A stretch of DNA of 64,000 nucleotides from Ethanoligenens harbinense YUAN-3. Its GTDB lineage: Bacteria; Bacillota; Clostridia; Oscillospirales; Ethanoligenentaceae. The position numbers were made by a program, and so were the translations under genes. Shown piece after piece: positions 25,494-35,096 of the stretch. The notes beneath the pieces are model-generated. The model was given only the letters and a program-made list of their open reading frames with translations. It made no database searches and was not told where the DNA came from. Numbering within the stretch: position 1 is the stretch's first letter; every line of letters starts with the position of its first letter. The DNA lies in the NCBI RefSeq assembly GCF_000178115.2, contig NC_014828.1, forward strand, positions 2,307,501 to 2,371,500, given 5' to 3'.

Positions 25494-26477
25494 ATGGCCT
25501 ACGGCAAGGACGTGTTCGACGCGGCCATGCGCCGCCTGGAGCAGCGCCGGCAGGAAGCGGAAGACGAAACCGCCCGCACCCGCGCGGAACTGTTTGCGCG
25601 CATTCCGCGCCTGCGGGAGATTCAGGACGAACTGGCCGCCACAGCGGTGGACGCCGTGCGCGGCATGCTTACGGGCGGAGATGCCGCCGCCCATATCCAA
25701 AAACTGAAAAAGATCAACCTGGACTTACAGGTCGAGCGCGCCGAACTGCTCACCGCGCACGGTCTGCCGCCCGACGCGCTGGCCCCCAGGCCCCACTGCC
25801 GGCTCTGCGGCGACACCGGCTATGTGGGCGACCGCATCTGCGAGTGCCTGCGTGCGTTGCTGCGGGACGAAGCCTGCCGTCGCGCCAACTCCGGCTCTCC
25901 ACTGCCTCTGCGCGCATTTGACACGTTCGACCTCGCTTATTATCCGGACACGCCCCTCCCCGGTACGGACGCCACGGTGCGCGCCTACATGGGGCGGGTG
26001 TTCACGTCCTGTAAAGACTACGCGGAGCGTTTTTCCGCCGAGAGCCCCAGCCTGCTGTTTTTGGGCGGCACCGGGCTTGGCAAAACCCACTTGGCGCTGG
26101 CTATCGGGGGCGAGGTGCTGGCGCGCGGCTTCAGCGTGATCTACGACACCGCGCAAAACATTTTTGCCAGGATCGAGGCGGAACACTTCGGCCGAGGCGG
26201 CGGACAGTTCACGCAGACGGTCTACGACTGCGACCTGCTCATTCTGGACGAGTTACCCGACTATGCCACCTCGTTTACCAACAGCACATTCTACAACATC
26301 ATCAACACCCGCACACTGGCGCGCCGCCCCACCATCGTGAGCACCAACCTCACCGAACAGGAACTGGAAGCGCGCTATGGACAGAAGATTTTTTCGCGGC
26401 TGATCGGTGATTTCTGGATGTTCAAATTCTTCGGACGCGATATTCGGCAGCTCAAGCTCAAAAACAAGGTCTTTTAA
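25494..26477 (+). CDS. DnaC/DnaI-like helicase loader ATPase
   Basis: 327 residues with AAAGGAGGAA before the ATG. The N-terminal part has a zinc-binding module (CRLCGDTGYVGDRICECL). The AAA+ core shows Walker A (FLGGTGLGKTHLALAIGGEV), Walker B (CDLLILDEL), sensor (TIVSTNLTEQELEARYG) and an Arg finger region (SRLIGDF). The protein likely loads the replicative helicase at the replication fork, together with the DnaD-domain protein upstream. A perfect palindromic terminator ends the unit. Confidence 0.92.
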   Translation: MAYGKDVFDAAMRRLEQRRQEAEDETARTRAELFARIPRLREIQDELAATAVDAVRGMLTGGDAAAHIQKLKKINLDLQVERAELLTAHGLPPDALAPRPHCRLCGDTGYVGDRICECLRALLRDEACRRANSGSPLPLRAFDTFDLAYYPDTPLPGTDATVRAYMGRVFTSCKDYAERFSAESPSLLFLGGTGLGKTHLALAIGGEVLARGFSVIYDTAQNIFARIEAEHFGRGGGQFTQTVYDCDLLILDELPDYATSFTNSTFYNIINTRTLARRPTIVSTNLTEQELEARYGQKIFSRLIGDFWMFKFFGRDIRQLKLKNKVF

Positions 26478-26490
26478 GCGCAGGCAGAAC

Positions 26491-26526
26491 AAAAGCCCGC
26501 ATCCACATATGTGGATGCGGGCTTTT
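26491..26526. terminator. Bidirectional terminator between dnaI-like and htrA
   Basis: An 18-base perfect inverted repeat (26491-26508 with 26509-26526) with A and T runs at its ends. It can terminate both convergent genes. Confidence 0.93.
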
Positions 26527-26538
26527 TACGCAATATCC

Positions 26539-28122
26539 TCAGTTGCTGCCGTTGAAAAATGAGAATCCACCGTCGTTGCTGTCGCTGTTTCCGCTGTTGC
26601 CGTTGCCATAACCGTAGCCGTTACTGTTGCCGTTGCTGTTGCCGGACTGGGAAGTCGTATCGGATTCAGACGTGGAGGTGTCGCCCTTGTCCTCCGCCAG
26701 CTTGACCTTGAACGTCAGCGTTTGGGCGGAACCGTTGGTATACCGGGCGACCGTCAGCGTTACGGTGTCGCCGGCCTTGTATTTGCTTTCCTCTTTGTAG
26801 AAATTGTCATACCATGTGGAGGAATCGCCGGTCGCGACCGTCACGTTGTTGATCTTGGTGATGATGTCGTTCTGTTTGATGCCCTGCGCGGCGGCGTCGC
26901 TCGAGCTGTCTACGCTTTCCACCATCAGGCCGGTGGGCATATTGTAGAGCTTGGCCTGATAGGATGTGAACGGGCTCACCGAGATGCCGAGCTTCACACG
27001 GCCGGTGACATAGCCGCTCTTGATAATGCTGTCCACGATCGGCTGCGCAACATTGATGGGGATGGCAAAGCCCATGCCCTCAAAACCGGTTTCCTCAATT
27101 TTGGAGGAGGTGATGCCGATGACCTGCCCGTACATATTCACCAGCGCGCCGCCGGAGTTGCCGGGGTTGATGGCCGCGTCGGTCTGCAGCACGGTCTGCG
27201 AATAACCATTGGTGGAGATCTGGCGGTTGGTGGCGGAGATGATGCCGGAGGTCACCGACCCGGCGAATTCGGTACCGCCCGGGTTGCCGATGGCCAGCAC
27301 CGATTCGCCCACCTGCACCTGGTCGGAATTGCCGAACGTGGCCGCCGAAAGCCCGGTAGCGTCGATCTTCAGCACGGCGAGGTCGCTTCTGGTGTCACTG
27401 CCGACCACTTTGGCGTCATACGATTTGGTGGAACCGTCGGCCGCCGTGACCACCACTTCAAACTTCTGCCCACCGGAGATCACATGCGCATTGGTGACGA
27501 CATAGCCGTCGGAAGACGTGATGATGCCGGAACCTTCCGCGCTGGGATCGACCGAGCGCAGATCATAGGTTTCCACCGCCACCACCGACTGCTTGACCTT
27601 GCTGACCACCTGCGCGGCGCTCAGTTGCAGCCCGGTGCTGGTGGATGTGGCCGAGACCGTGCTCGTGCTGGAGGGTTTATCCGTGAGCGTGATGCCGCCG
27701 CTGACCGAAGACGTGCTGGAGGTCAGGCCGCTCAGCCCACCGCCCCGCACCATGGAGGCCACTGCAAAGCCGGCCAGAATCAAAACGGCCACGCCGAACA
27801 CGCTGCAGACCGAAATAACGAACACCCGCAGGCCCCTGGATTTTTTGCGGGGCGGCTTTGGCTGGTCCACCGCCTGAAAACCGCCCTGCGGCGCATGGTA
27901 TTGTTCATTTCCGTCGGACGCGCCTTTGTCCTTTTCAAGCGCCCGCTGGTAATCGTCGTAGTTCCATTTGTACTGTACGTTGCCGCCGTAGGGGTCGTCC
28001 TGACCGGGGCCGGTGCTCCCCTGCTCCGACTGGTCGGCATCCCCGTTCTGCTCTTCGGAAGACGGCCGGCTGTTTTTATTCTCGTCGTCTTCGCCGTCAT
28101 GGTGAAAGAAATCCCCAAACAT
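26539..28122 (-). CDS. htrA: HtrA/DegP-like serine protease with PDZ domain
   Basis: 527 residues. A long cytosolic N-tail (about 90 residues, charged/low complexity) is followed by one membrane helix (LRVFVISVCSVFGVAVLILA). The trypsin-like domain has catalytic His (VVTNAHVISGG), Asp (RSDLAVLKID) and Ser (NPGNSGGALVN). A PDZ domain (about 370-460) and a Ser/Asn/Gly-rich repetitive C-terminus complete it. It should act outside the membrane in protein quality control. It stands alone with its own 185-base upstream region. Confidence 0.93.
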   Translation of the reverse strand: MFGDFFHHDGEDDENKNSRPSSEEQNGDADQSEQGSTGPGQDDPYGGNVQYKWNYDDYQRALEKDKGASDGNEQYHAPQGGFQAVDQPKPPRKKSRGLRVFVISVCSVFGVAVLILAGFAVASMVRGGGLSGLTSSTSSVSGGITLTDKPSSTSTVSATSTSTGLQLSAAQVVSKVKQSVVAVETYDLRSVDPSAEGSGIITSSDGYVVTNAHVISGGQKFEVVVTAADGSTKSYDAKVVGSDTRSDLAVLKIDATGLSAATFGNSDQVQVGESVLAIGNPGGTEFAGSVTSGIISATNRQISTNGYSQTVLQTDAAINPGNSGGALVNMYGQVIGITSSKIEETGFEGMGFAIPINVAQPIVDSIIKSGYVTGRVKLGISVSPFTSYQAKLYNMPTGLMVESVDSSSDAAAQGIKQNDIITKINNVTVATGDSSTWYDNFYKEESKYKAGDTVTLTVARYTNGSAQTLTFKVKLAEDKGDTSTSESDTTSQSGNSNGNSNGYGYGNGNSGNSDSNDGGFSFFNGSN

Positions 28123-28307
28123 ATGCGAAACCTCCCTGGTGTAAATCGTTCAATATGGTGGCCCCTTTTGACTGTTCCTATTTTATCACGGATATTGTCA
28201 AAAATTGTGAACCCTTTATAAACAGCATGGAAAGAATCTTTTGCTTCCGAAGAGTCCGCCGCCGGGATATACAGGGCAAAACCATTCAAACGTTTACCAG
28301 GTGCGGT

Positions 28308-29408
28308 TTATCCGGTACGCAGCAGGGGCTGTTCGCGCCGCATGGCAAGCATATCGGTAAAGGCTTCCAGCCGTGTCATGAACCCCGCCTCGCCGGTCTG
28401 TTCGTCCACCACCAGCGTCATCACCGGCACACCCTCCCGCTGCTGCACATACGGCATGGCGGCCTCGGCCACGATCTCCGGCATGCAGGTGAGCGGATAG
28501 ATCTGTATGACGCCGTCCATCCCGTTTTGGCGCGCCAGCGCGGCATTGCCGATGCTTTCCACCCCCAGCCCACCAAAATCATCGGTGTGCGCATAGGCGC
28601 CGGCAGCGACCTTTGGCTGCCCATGCACCAGAAAAGGAAAAACACTTCCGAAAAAATGATCCCGCACCCAGGCGCTGACGCCCAGCGTATTGTAAACATC
28701 CACGCCCATCTGCCCGAGTTTGCGCTCGATTTCCAGATTGATGAACGGTTCGCAGGCCGTAAAGATTTCCCCCACCAGCATGACCCGCAGCGGTCTGGCC
28801 TCCGGGTCGAGCGGCACGGCGCGCAGCGCGCGGTGCGCCGCCCGCAGCTCGGCCAGGATGCGCCCGGCATCCTGCGCGTGGAGCACGGCATGTTCAAACG
28901 TGCGCATCACCGCATCGGCATCGCCGCGGTGCAGTTCCCGGCAGCGCACCCGGCAGGAGCGGGCATACAGCCGGTCAACCGAAAAGATGGTGTGGCAGCC
29001 TTCCGCCAGCGCGCGGACGATGCGCAGCGCATCGGTGCCCTCCACCAGCGGCGCAAACGTTTCCGCTATCTGCCGCGGGTCAAGCCGGTTAAAATCCATA
29101 AACAGGAAATGAAAGCGATAGCCCATCCCCTCAAGCGTTTCCCGCAGCAGGTCGCCGAAATAGGACAGGCGGCAGCGCCCGTGCCCGCCGCCGAAAATGA
29201 TGGTATCCGCCCCATTGTCCAGCCCCTCAATAAAATTGCCGAGGATGGTCTTGAACGGCAGGCAGATGGTTTCCGGCGCCACCTCCAGCGCCTTTTCCAG
29301 CGCGGCACGGCTGCGGGGTTCCGGCATTACATACTCCACTCCCAGGCGGTCGAACACAACCTTGGCGGCAATGTAAATATTGCCCATATGCGGGAACGTG
29401 AGCTTCAT
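28308..29408 (-). CDS. 2-hydroxyacyl-CoA dehydratase D-component-like protein
   Basis: 366 residues. Begins MKLTFPHMGNIYIAAKVVFD, then a Cys-containing block (APETICLPFKTILGNFIEGL) and GGHGRCRLSYFGDL, matching the HGD-D-type fold that binds [4Fe-4S] in dehydratases; MLVGEIFTACEPFINLEIER is also family-typical. It is the third gene of a run with a DUF2229-type partner (3-base gap) and an ATP-dependent activase. In many Clostridia these form one very long protein; here they are split. The substrate acyl-CoA is unknown. Confidence 0.8.
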   Translation of the reverse strand: MKLTFPHMGNIYIAAKVVFDRLGVEYVMPEPRSRAALEKALEVAPETICLPFKTILGNFIEGLDNGADTIIFGGGHGRCRLSYFGDLLRETLEGMGYRFHFLFMDFNRLDPRQIAETFAPLVEGTDALRIVRALAEGCHTIFSVDRLYARSCRVRCRELHRGDADAVMRTFEHAVLHAQDAGRILAELRAAHRALRAVPLDPEARPLRVMLVGEIFTACEPFINLEIERKLGQMGVDVYNTLGVSAWVRDHFFGSVFPFLVHGQPKVAAGAYAHTDDFGGLGVESIGNAALARQNGMDGVIQIYPLTCMPEIVAEAAMPYVQQREGVPVMTLVVDEQTGEAGFMTRLEAFTDMLAMRREQPLLRTG

Positions 29409-29411
29409 CCG

Positions 29412-30428
29412 TTACTCCTCCATCATATCCAGAAAGGCTTCCACGCGGGTATCGAATCCGGCCTCACCCGTCTGCTCATCCACCGTCAGCTTCATAAACG
29501 GGATGCGCCGCGCGCCCTCGCGCAGATGCTGCTCCACATGCGCGGCAACCAGCGCGTCGATGCCGCAGCCGAACGGCGTCAGGTAGATCATGCCGCACAC
29601 CTCCGGGCGGCGCGCAAGCACATGAACGGCCCCCAGAATATCCAGCCCAATGGTGTAAAACGCCTTGCCGTCGTACGGGTGCACGTCCGCGCGCCGCTCC
29701 TTATACGGCAGGTCGCGCGGCATGACGGTGCCGAAGCCGCGTGCGCGCAGCTTCTTGGCCAGTTCCATCGAGATACATGGGTCTTCCAGCACATACGGAT
29801 GCCCAAGCAGGACGATCGTCCGGCCGGACAGTTCCGGAGCAGCCGCCGCCTGACTGCGTCCGGCCTGCGCCAGCGCCTCGCGCACGGTTTCTTCCGGCAC
29901 TCCCAGGCGCCCGGCAACCGCATCCAGACGCACGGCCTCATGCTCATCGGCAAAGCGGTCGGGGTCAACCGCCGCCTCCAGCACCTCCACCGAGTCTTCA
30001 AAGCTGAGACGCACCACATCGGGCAGCGCGCAGGCTTTGGGGCAGCTCATCTCCCCCTCTGCGCTGCTCAGGCAGCGGGGCAGGAAGATCACATCCGCTT
30101 TTCCGGCCAACGCGCGCACATGCCCCGCCAGCACCTTGACCGGCAGGCAGAACTCGGTAACCGTCGCACGCACGCCCCAGTCGAGGATCTGCCGGCTGGT
30201 GAGCGGAGAAAACACTACGTCACAACCCAGCAGGGTAAACATCCGTGCCCAAACCGCTCCGTGCTCATAAAACCCCATCGCGTGCGGGATGCCCACGCGC
30301 AGAGGGCGTGCTTCCCGCCGCGCCCGCGCCTCCCCGCCCGCGGCGGGAGAACGCGGCGCGGTTTCCCACAGACAGACGGGCGGCGCAGGCTGCAAAGCGG
30401 CTTTCGCCGCCGTCATCCGCGCGCGCAT
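29412..30428 (-). CDS. DUF2229-type activase-related protein of the dehydratase cluster
   Basis: About 338 residues; start uncertain (ATG 30428 with GAGG nearby, or ATG 30416 forming an ATGA overlap with the activase). The region beginning PLRVGIPHAMGFYEHGAVWA, then FTLLGCDVVFSPLTS and a conserved Cys in VTEFCLPVKVLAGHVRALA and LPRCLSSAEGEMSCPKACAL are typical of DUF2229. It lies between the activase and the HGD-D-type gene, all translationally close, so they probably form one enzyme complex. Its role, whether structural or Fe-S scaffold, is inferred from the family. Confidence 0.8.
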   Translation of the reverse strand: MRARMTAAKAALQPAPPVCLWETAPRSPAAGGEARARREARPLRVGIPHAMGFYEHGAVWARMFTLLGCDVVFSPLTSRQILDWGVRATVTEFCLPVKVLAGHVRALAGKADVIFLPRCLSSAEGEMSCPKACALPDVVRLSFEDSVEVLEAAVDPDRFADEHEAVRLDAVAGRLGVPEETVREALAQAGRSQAAAAPELSGRTIVLLGHPYVLEDPCISMELAKKLRARGFGTVMPRDLPYKERRADVHPYDGKAFYTIGLDILGAVHVLARRPEVCGMIYLTPFGCGIDALVAAHVEQHLREGARRIPFMKLTVDEQTGEAGFDTRVEAFLDMMEE

Positions 30429-31393
30429 ACCGCCTCGCTCTTGGCCGACCATTTGCCGCAGCGGTCACCGAAACGCGCGGTCACCACACCGCCGCGCCGC
30501 ACCTCGGTCACTTCGCACCGGTTGGCGCAGCCGGTACACAGCAGGCCGGATGTTTCGCATGCAAACCCCGTGCGCCCAAACCCGGCAAAACGGCTCTGCG
30601 CGCCTTTCTGCGCGGATTTCTGTGCCAGCAGCGCCACGCCCAGCGCGCCCATCACCCCGTGGTGCGCGGGAATGATAAGCTTCATGCCCAGTTCCCGCTC
30701 AAACGCCGCGGACATGCCCACATTGGCCGCCACACCGCCCTGGAACAGCACCGGCCCCTGTATCTCCCTGCCCTTGGCCAGGTTGGCAAGAAAATTGCGG
30801 GCAAGCGCCTCGCACAGGCCGGCTACGATATCCTCCACGCTGTGCCCGGCCTGCTGTTTATGGATCATGTCCGACTCGGCGAATACCGCGCAGCGTCCCG
30901 CGATGCGGGTGGGCGATTTGGCGCGCAGCGCGTAGCCGCCGAATTCCCCGATGGGGATCTGGAGCCGCTCGGCCTGCCGGTCCAGAAACGAGCCGGTGCC
31001 CGCCGCGCAGACGGTGTTCATGGCAAAATCAACCACCACGCCGTCGCGGATGAAGATGATCTTGGAATCCTGCCCGCCGATCTCCAGCACCGTGCGCACG
31101 TCGGGTACCACGGCTTTTGCCGCCGCGGCATGGGCGGTGATCTCGTTTTTTACCACGTCCGCCCCCACCACGATGCCTGCCAGTTGTCTGGCGCTGCCCG
31201 TTGCGCCCACACCATGCACCGCTGCGTCCGGCACGGCCTCGCCCAGACGGCGCAGGCCGTCCTCCAGTGTTTCCACCGGGCGGCCGCGCGTGCGCAGGTA
31301 AAGCGACGCCAGCAATTCGCCCGTTTCATCCATCAAAACCAGATCGGTGCTCACCGACCCGACGTCCACACCCAGAAAGCACGGAATACCCAT
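30413..31393 (-). CDS. Acyl-CoA dehydratase activase (BcrAD/BadFG ATPase family)
   Basis: 326 residues starting MGIPCFLGVDVGSVSTDLVL, the ASKHA phosphate-1 motif. The second nucleotide site (TVLEIGGQDSKIIFIRDG), the Fe-S Cys segments VCAAGTGSFLDRQAERLQIP and GRCAVFAESDMIHKQQAG are intact, as in HgdC-type activators that bridge one [4Fe-4S] between two subunits and inject an ATP-energised electron into the dehydratase. The C-terminus carries an extra CTGCANRC motif. It is the first gene of the three-gene unit. Oxygen sensitivity is expected. Confidence 0.9.
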   Translation of the reverse strand: MGIPCFLGVDVGSVSTDLVLMDETGELLASLYLRTRGRPVETLEDGLRRLGEAVPDAAVHGVGATGSARQLAGIVVGADVVKNEITAHAAAAKAVVPDVRTVLEIGGQDSKIIFIRDGVVVDFAMNTVCAAGTGSFLDRQAERLQIPIGEFGGYALRAKSPTRIAGRCAVFAESDMIHKQQAGHSVEDIVAGLCEALARNFLANLAKGREIQGPVLFQGGVAANVGMSAAFERELGMKLIIPAHHGVMGALGVALLAQKSAQKGAQSRFAGFGRTGFACETSGLLCTGCANRCEVTEVRRGGVVTARFGDRCGKWSAKSEAVCARG

Positions 31394-31479
31394 CGCAAAA
31401 ACCTCCTGTTTTGTAAAAAGTATGCGCGGTTATGCGTGGATTTATGCGCTTTGTGCGCATGATATTCTGTTTTGATTAC

Positions 31480-31515
31480 AAAAAAAGCTTCCGCAAGCAT
31501 TGGGCCTGCAGAAGC
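31480..31515 (-). terminator. Intrinsic terminator of the aldo/keto reductase gene
   Basis: A 9-base stem (31487-31495 with 31507-31515, one G-T) followed on the minus strand by seven T residues. It ends the aldo/keto reductase unit. Confidence 0.75.
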
Positions 31516-31554
31516 GCATGGTTTCTCGATGCAAAACGGCGTGGACGAAACCGA

Positions 31555-32409
31555 TCAGAACTCTTCGTAGACGGCAGGATCTTGATCGGAAGTGCGCCCG
31601 TCCGGCCGGCTGAGCGCCGTGATGGCGGCCAGTTCTTCCTCGCTGAGCGTGAAATCAAAAATGGAAATATTTTCGATCTGCCTGCCCGGCGTGGTGGATT
31701 TGGGAATGGGAACGGCTCCGCGCTGGGTGTGCCAGCGCAGGATGACCTGCGAAAGCGTCTTCCCATGTCGGGCGGCAATATCCAAAATGGTCTGGTTTTG
31801 AAATAACGCCTTGCTTTTGCGTCCCAACGGGCTCCACGCTTCGGTAACGATCCCGTGTTCGCGGTGCCATTGCAGTTGGCTTTTCTGCGCAAAGAGAGGA
31901 TACAGTTCGATCTGGTTGACACTGGGCGTCACGCCGGTTTTGCGGATCAGCCGTTCGATGTGCTCCGGCAGGAAGTTGCACACCCCGATGGACCGCACCA
32001 GTCCCCACTGTCTGGCGGTGATGAGCGCTTGCCACGCCTCCACATACAAATTCCTGCCGGGATTCGGCCAGTGGATGAGATACAGGTCATAATAGTCCAG
32101 ATGCGCACGGAACAGTGATTCCTGAATGGTGGCGACCGCCTCTTTATACGCCTGATGCCTGCCCGGCAGTTTGGACGCAATCAACATCTGTTCTCTGGGC
32201 ACGGAGCTGCGCCGCACCGCTTCGCCCACCGCGCCCTCGTTTTCATAATTGAACACGGAATCCAGCAGGCGGTATCCGGCCGACACGGCGCTGAGAATGG
32301 CGTTCACGCCCGCCGCCCCGTTCAGCAGATAGGTGCCAAATCCGATGGCCGGCAAGGTCAGTCCGTCGTTCAAGGTGATTTCCGGGATGTTTTGTATGAT
32401 GTTCGCCAT
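31555..32409 (-). CDS. Aldo/keto reductase
   Basis: 284 residues. TIM-barrel NADPH-dependent reductase. The catalytic tetrad is visible: Asp/Tyr in LLDSVFNYENEGAVGEAVRR, Lys in MLIASKLPG, His in YLIHWPNPG. The NADPH-binding end (VILRWHTQRGAVPIPKSTT, then PGRQIENISIFDFTLSEEEL) is canonical. The substrate is unknown. A terminator follows on the minus strand and the upstream region of about 500 bases separates it from the CAP gene. Confidence 0.92.
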   Translation of the reverse strand: MANIIQNIPEITLNDGLTLPAIGFGTYLLNGAAGVNAILSAVSAGYRLLDSVFNYENEGAVGEAVRRSSVPREQMLIASKLPGRHQAYKEAVATIQESLFRAHLDYYDLYLIHWPNPGRNLYVEAWQALITARQWGLVRSIGVCNFLPEHIERLIRKTGVTPSVNQIELYPLFAQKSQLQWHREHGIVTEAWSPLGRKSKALFQNQTILDIAARHGKTLSQVILRWHTQRGAVPIPKSTTPGRQIENISIFDFTLSEEELAAITALSRPDGRTSDQDPAVYEEF

Positions 32410-32919
32410 AAGCTGCTCCTGCCCGTATACGTTTGATGTGCCAGTTTATAAGTATTATACCATACAGGTTCGGGAAAACAACAAAATCTTCCATCCACAG
32501 GGCAAACCATTTTTCCCTGTCTCCCCATGCAATTTGTGGAAAAAAGCGCTCCGTGTCGGCCGCAAACGCTCTATCCGTGCGTTTTTCGATGCTTTCCAAT
32601 GTTTTCCGACGGGTTTTTATGCGGGTTTTGTACACATTCCAGCATTATCCGTTGTCCGTGGCATGGAAATATGGTATGCTGAACGTATGGGCGCGGCACC
32701 GGCCAGCCGCCCCTCGCCAACGTTCCCGGTCGACCGGCCGAAACCACACGACATGTCGCCCACTGTGCCCCGCCCTCCGGGCAGGGCCACTGAACGAGAA
32801 AGCCGCCGCACCGGCACGCCGGCACGCGGCGAGCGTTTTGGGCCTGCATGTTCGACATATTCTGCACATATGCGCGCAAAGTCATGTTTGCCCAACCCCC
32901 AAAAAGGAGAGGAAACACC
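32410..32919. other. Non-coding divergent region upstream of the aldo/keto reductase and CAP genes
   Basis: About 510 bases with no convincing gene. A plausible promoter for the CAP gene is TTGTCC (32652-32657), 17-base spacer, TATGCT (32675-32680), which would leave a leader of about 235 bases. Several GC-rich inverted repeats occur in this leader, but I see no known riboswitch motif. Confidence 0.5.
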
Positions 32920-33840
32920 TTGCGTTTTCAACTGAAAAAGACCGTCGCTGTCGCCGTCACCACGGCTCTGCTGCCGTTTTCCGTCGCGGCCGCATCGCCC
33001 CAGGCGGCACAAACCGCCTGCAATCCGGTAGAATCCGCCTGCAAAACGGTCGTTTGCAGTGTACAAGGCACCTGTAAAGATATTCAACAATATGTACTGT
33101 CGCTCTTTGGCCAGAAAGGCGCCTCGTGCGCGAAAAAAGCCGGCACAAACAGCACCGGCAGTTACTATGCTTCTTCCGCCGCTTCGGCTGTCAATTCGGC
33201 CCTGTCGGGCGTGACGAACTGCCCGTCGTCCGGCACCTCCTCCCAGGTTGTGGTGGTCACACCGGGGACTTCCTGCACCGCCGGCACACCTTCGGCATCG
33301 TCCAATCCGGCCGCTCCATCTTCCTCGTCCGCATCGTCTAAAACAGAAGCCGCCACATCATCCAAACCGGCATCATCCGCCGCATCCAAACCCGCTTCCT
33401 CCAGCGCGGCGGCTTCCGCGGTTTCGTCCGTACCCGCCGCCGACGCCTCGGGTCTCAGCGCGGCCGAAAGCCAGGTGGTCACGCTGGTCAACCAGCAGCG
33501 TGCGGCAAACGGCCTTGCGCCGCTGACCGTGAACAGCGCGCTGGCCAATATGGCACGGCTGAAATCGCAGGACATGATCGACAACCACTATTTTTCCCAC
33601 CAGTCGCCCACCTACGGTTCACCATTTGATATGATGAAGCAGTTCGGCATTTCGTTCACCGCCGCCGGCGAGAACATCGCATACGGCCAGCCGACCGCAC
33701 AGGCGGTCATGGACGCGTGGATGAATTCGCCCGGCCACCGCGCCAACATTCTCAACAGCTCCTACACACAGATCGGCGTAGGCGCCGTGCAGAACAGCAA
33801 CGGTACCATCTACTGGACACAGGAATTCATCCGCCCGTAA
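32920..33840 (+). CDS. Secreted CAP-domain (SCP/PR1-like, YkwD-type) protein
   Basis: 306 residues from a TTG at 32920 with AGGAGAGG 7 bases upstream. The N-terminal signal peptide (basic FQLKK then a hydrophobic TVAVAVTTALLPFSVAAASP stretch, cleavage near SVAAA-SP) is followed by a Cys-containing segment and a Ser/Ala-rich linker (about residues 105-165). The C-terminal CAP domain shows VVTLVNQQRAANGLAPLTVN, HYFSHQSPTYGSPFD, ENIAYGQPTAQAVMDAWMNS and PGHRANILN. Homologues are spore- or cell-surface-associated, with unknown activity. An exported role is clear; the function is not. Confidence 0.9.
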   Translation: MRFQLKKTVAVAVTTALLPFSVAAASPQAAQTACNPVESACKTVVCSVQGTCKDIQQYVLSLFGQKGASCAKKAGTNSTGSYYASSAASAVNSALSGVTNCPSSGTSSQVVVVTPGTSCTAGTPSASSNPAAPSSSSASSKTEAATSSKPASSAASKPASSSAAASAVSSVPAADASGLSAAESQVVTLVNQQRAANGLAPLTVNSALANMARLKSQDMIDNHYFSHQSPTYGSPFDMMKQFGISFTAAGENIAYGQPTAQAVMDAWMNSPGHRANILNSSYTQIGVGAVQNSNGTIYWTQEFIRP

Positions 33841-33866
33841 AACGGAAATCGTCAGACAACCACGCA

Positions 33867-33904
33867 AAAGCGGCCGCGCACCGGAATAGGTGCGCGGCCG
33901 CTTT
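33867..33904. terminator. Bidirectional terminator between the CAP gene and cca
   Basis: A 16-base perfect stem (33867-33882 with 33889-33904), 6-base loop, with A and T ends, serving both convergent genes. Confidence 0.9.
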
Positions 33905-33905
33905 A

Positions 33906-35096
33906 TTACGGTTTCTGCCCGGGCGGATGCCGCAAAAGATACGCCCGCAGCCGGTCTTGCGTGTTCTGTTCCGGGTGGAAGCGCACATAGTGCAGCAGAG
34001 CGCGCTGCGCCTGCCCGCAGGCCGTGCCGGAAAACCCCAGTTCAGCCAGTTCGCCGCCGCGCAGGGTCAGATGTTCCACGCGATACGGCTCACCGCGCTC
34101 CAATATACCGGCAAGCAGGACGCGCGCGGCTTCCGTGCGCTCACCGAGCAGCAGGCCGCGCAGGAGCAGCCCGTCGTCCAGCACACCGGGAGGAACCCGC
34201 TCCAAAACCGCCTTGAGCGTAGGCGCGTCCGCAAGCGGCGCGCCGGAAAGCACACCCACCAGTGCGCGCACCTCGTCCGCCAGCCGGTTTGCAAAATGCA
34301 GACGGGCAAACAGTCTCCCGGTATCCACCCGTGAAAGGAAAACGAACGCCGCCCAGCGCTGGGCGGCGCGGGCGGGCACATCCGCCAGCCCTGCCGGAGG
34401 GCGCATCGGTTTCACCGGCAGCCCGACCGCACACCAGACGCCCGCCAGCTCCGGCAGGAACGCCAGCACAGGGCACGGGCTGCAAAGCAGCTTTTCCCAT
34501 TCTTCCCGCACCCGCTCGCCGCTGAGGGCGGCGGCAAGCGGCATGGCTTCCACCGCTGCCGCGCGTGTGCGCGGCTCCACCGTGAACCCTAGTTGCGCCG
34601 CAAAACGGTACGCCCGCAAAACGCGTAGCGCGTCCTCCGCAAAACGCAGGCACGGCTCGCCCACCGCCCTCACCAGCCCGGCCTTCAGATCGGCTTCGCC
34701 GCCAAACGGGTCATACAGCCCGCGTTCCGGGTACCACGCCATGGCGTTTATGGTGAAATCCCGTCGTGCAAGATCGTCCCGCAGGCTCGCGCCAAACACC
34801 ACCCGGGCGGGATGCCGCGTGTCCCGCGTGCCGGATTCGCTGCGAAACGTCGTCACTTCCGCCTGCGCGCCCCCGCAAAAGACCGTCACGGTACCGTATT
34901 GTACACCGGTGGGCGCCGTTTTGGCAAACAGCGCCTGCACCTGGTCCGGCGTGGCCGCGGTCGCAATGTCGATGTCGTTCGGCGTGCGGCCGAGCAGACC
35001 GTCCCGCACACAGCCACCTACCAGCCACGCCTCAATGCCCGCGCGGCCAAACACCGCCAGCATCTCCCGCACGCCGTCCGAAAGCGGCAGATTCAT
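33906..35096 (-). CDS. cca: CCA tRNA nucleotidyltransferase (class II)
   Basis: 396 residues from ATG 35096, overlapping the glycosyltransferase stop (ATGA). It adds or repairs 3' CCA on tRNAs. The nucleotidyltransferase motif A, VGGCVRDGLLGRTPNDIDIA, holds the catalytic DxD; the motif B/C region with RRDFTINAMAWYPERG and EDALRVLRAYRFAAQLGF is complete. The HD-like C-terminal half is divergent. Some relatives are poly(A) polymerases, but the motif pattern fits CCA-adding enzymes. Confidence 0.9.
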   Translation of the reverse strand: MNLPLSDGVREMLAVFGRAGIEAWLVGGCVRDGLLGRTPNDIDIATAATPDQVQALFAKTAPTGVQYGTVTVFCGGAQAEVTTFRSESGTRDTRHPARVVFGASLRDDLARRDFTINAMAWYPERGLYDPFGGEADLKAGLVRAVGEPCLRFAEDALRVLRAYRFAAQLGFTVEPRTRAAAVEAMPLAAALSGERVREEWEKLLCSPCPVLAFLPELAGVWCAVGLPVKPMRPPAGLADVPARAAQRWAAFVFLSRVDTGRLFARLHFANRLADEVRALVGVLSGAPLADAPTLKAVLERVPPGVLDDGLLLRGLLLGERTEAARVLLAGILERGEPYRVEHLTLRGGELAELGFSGTACGQAQRALLHYVRFHPEQNTQDRLRAYLLRHPPGQKP

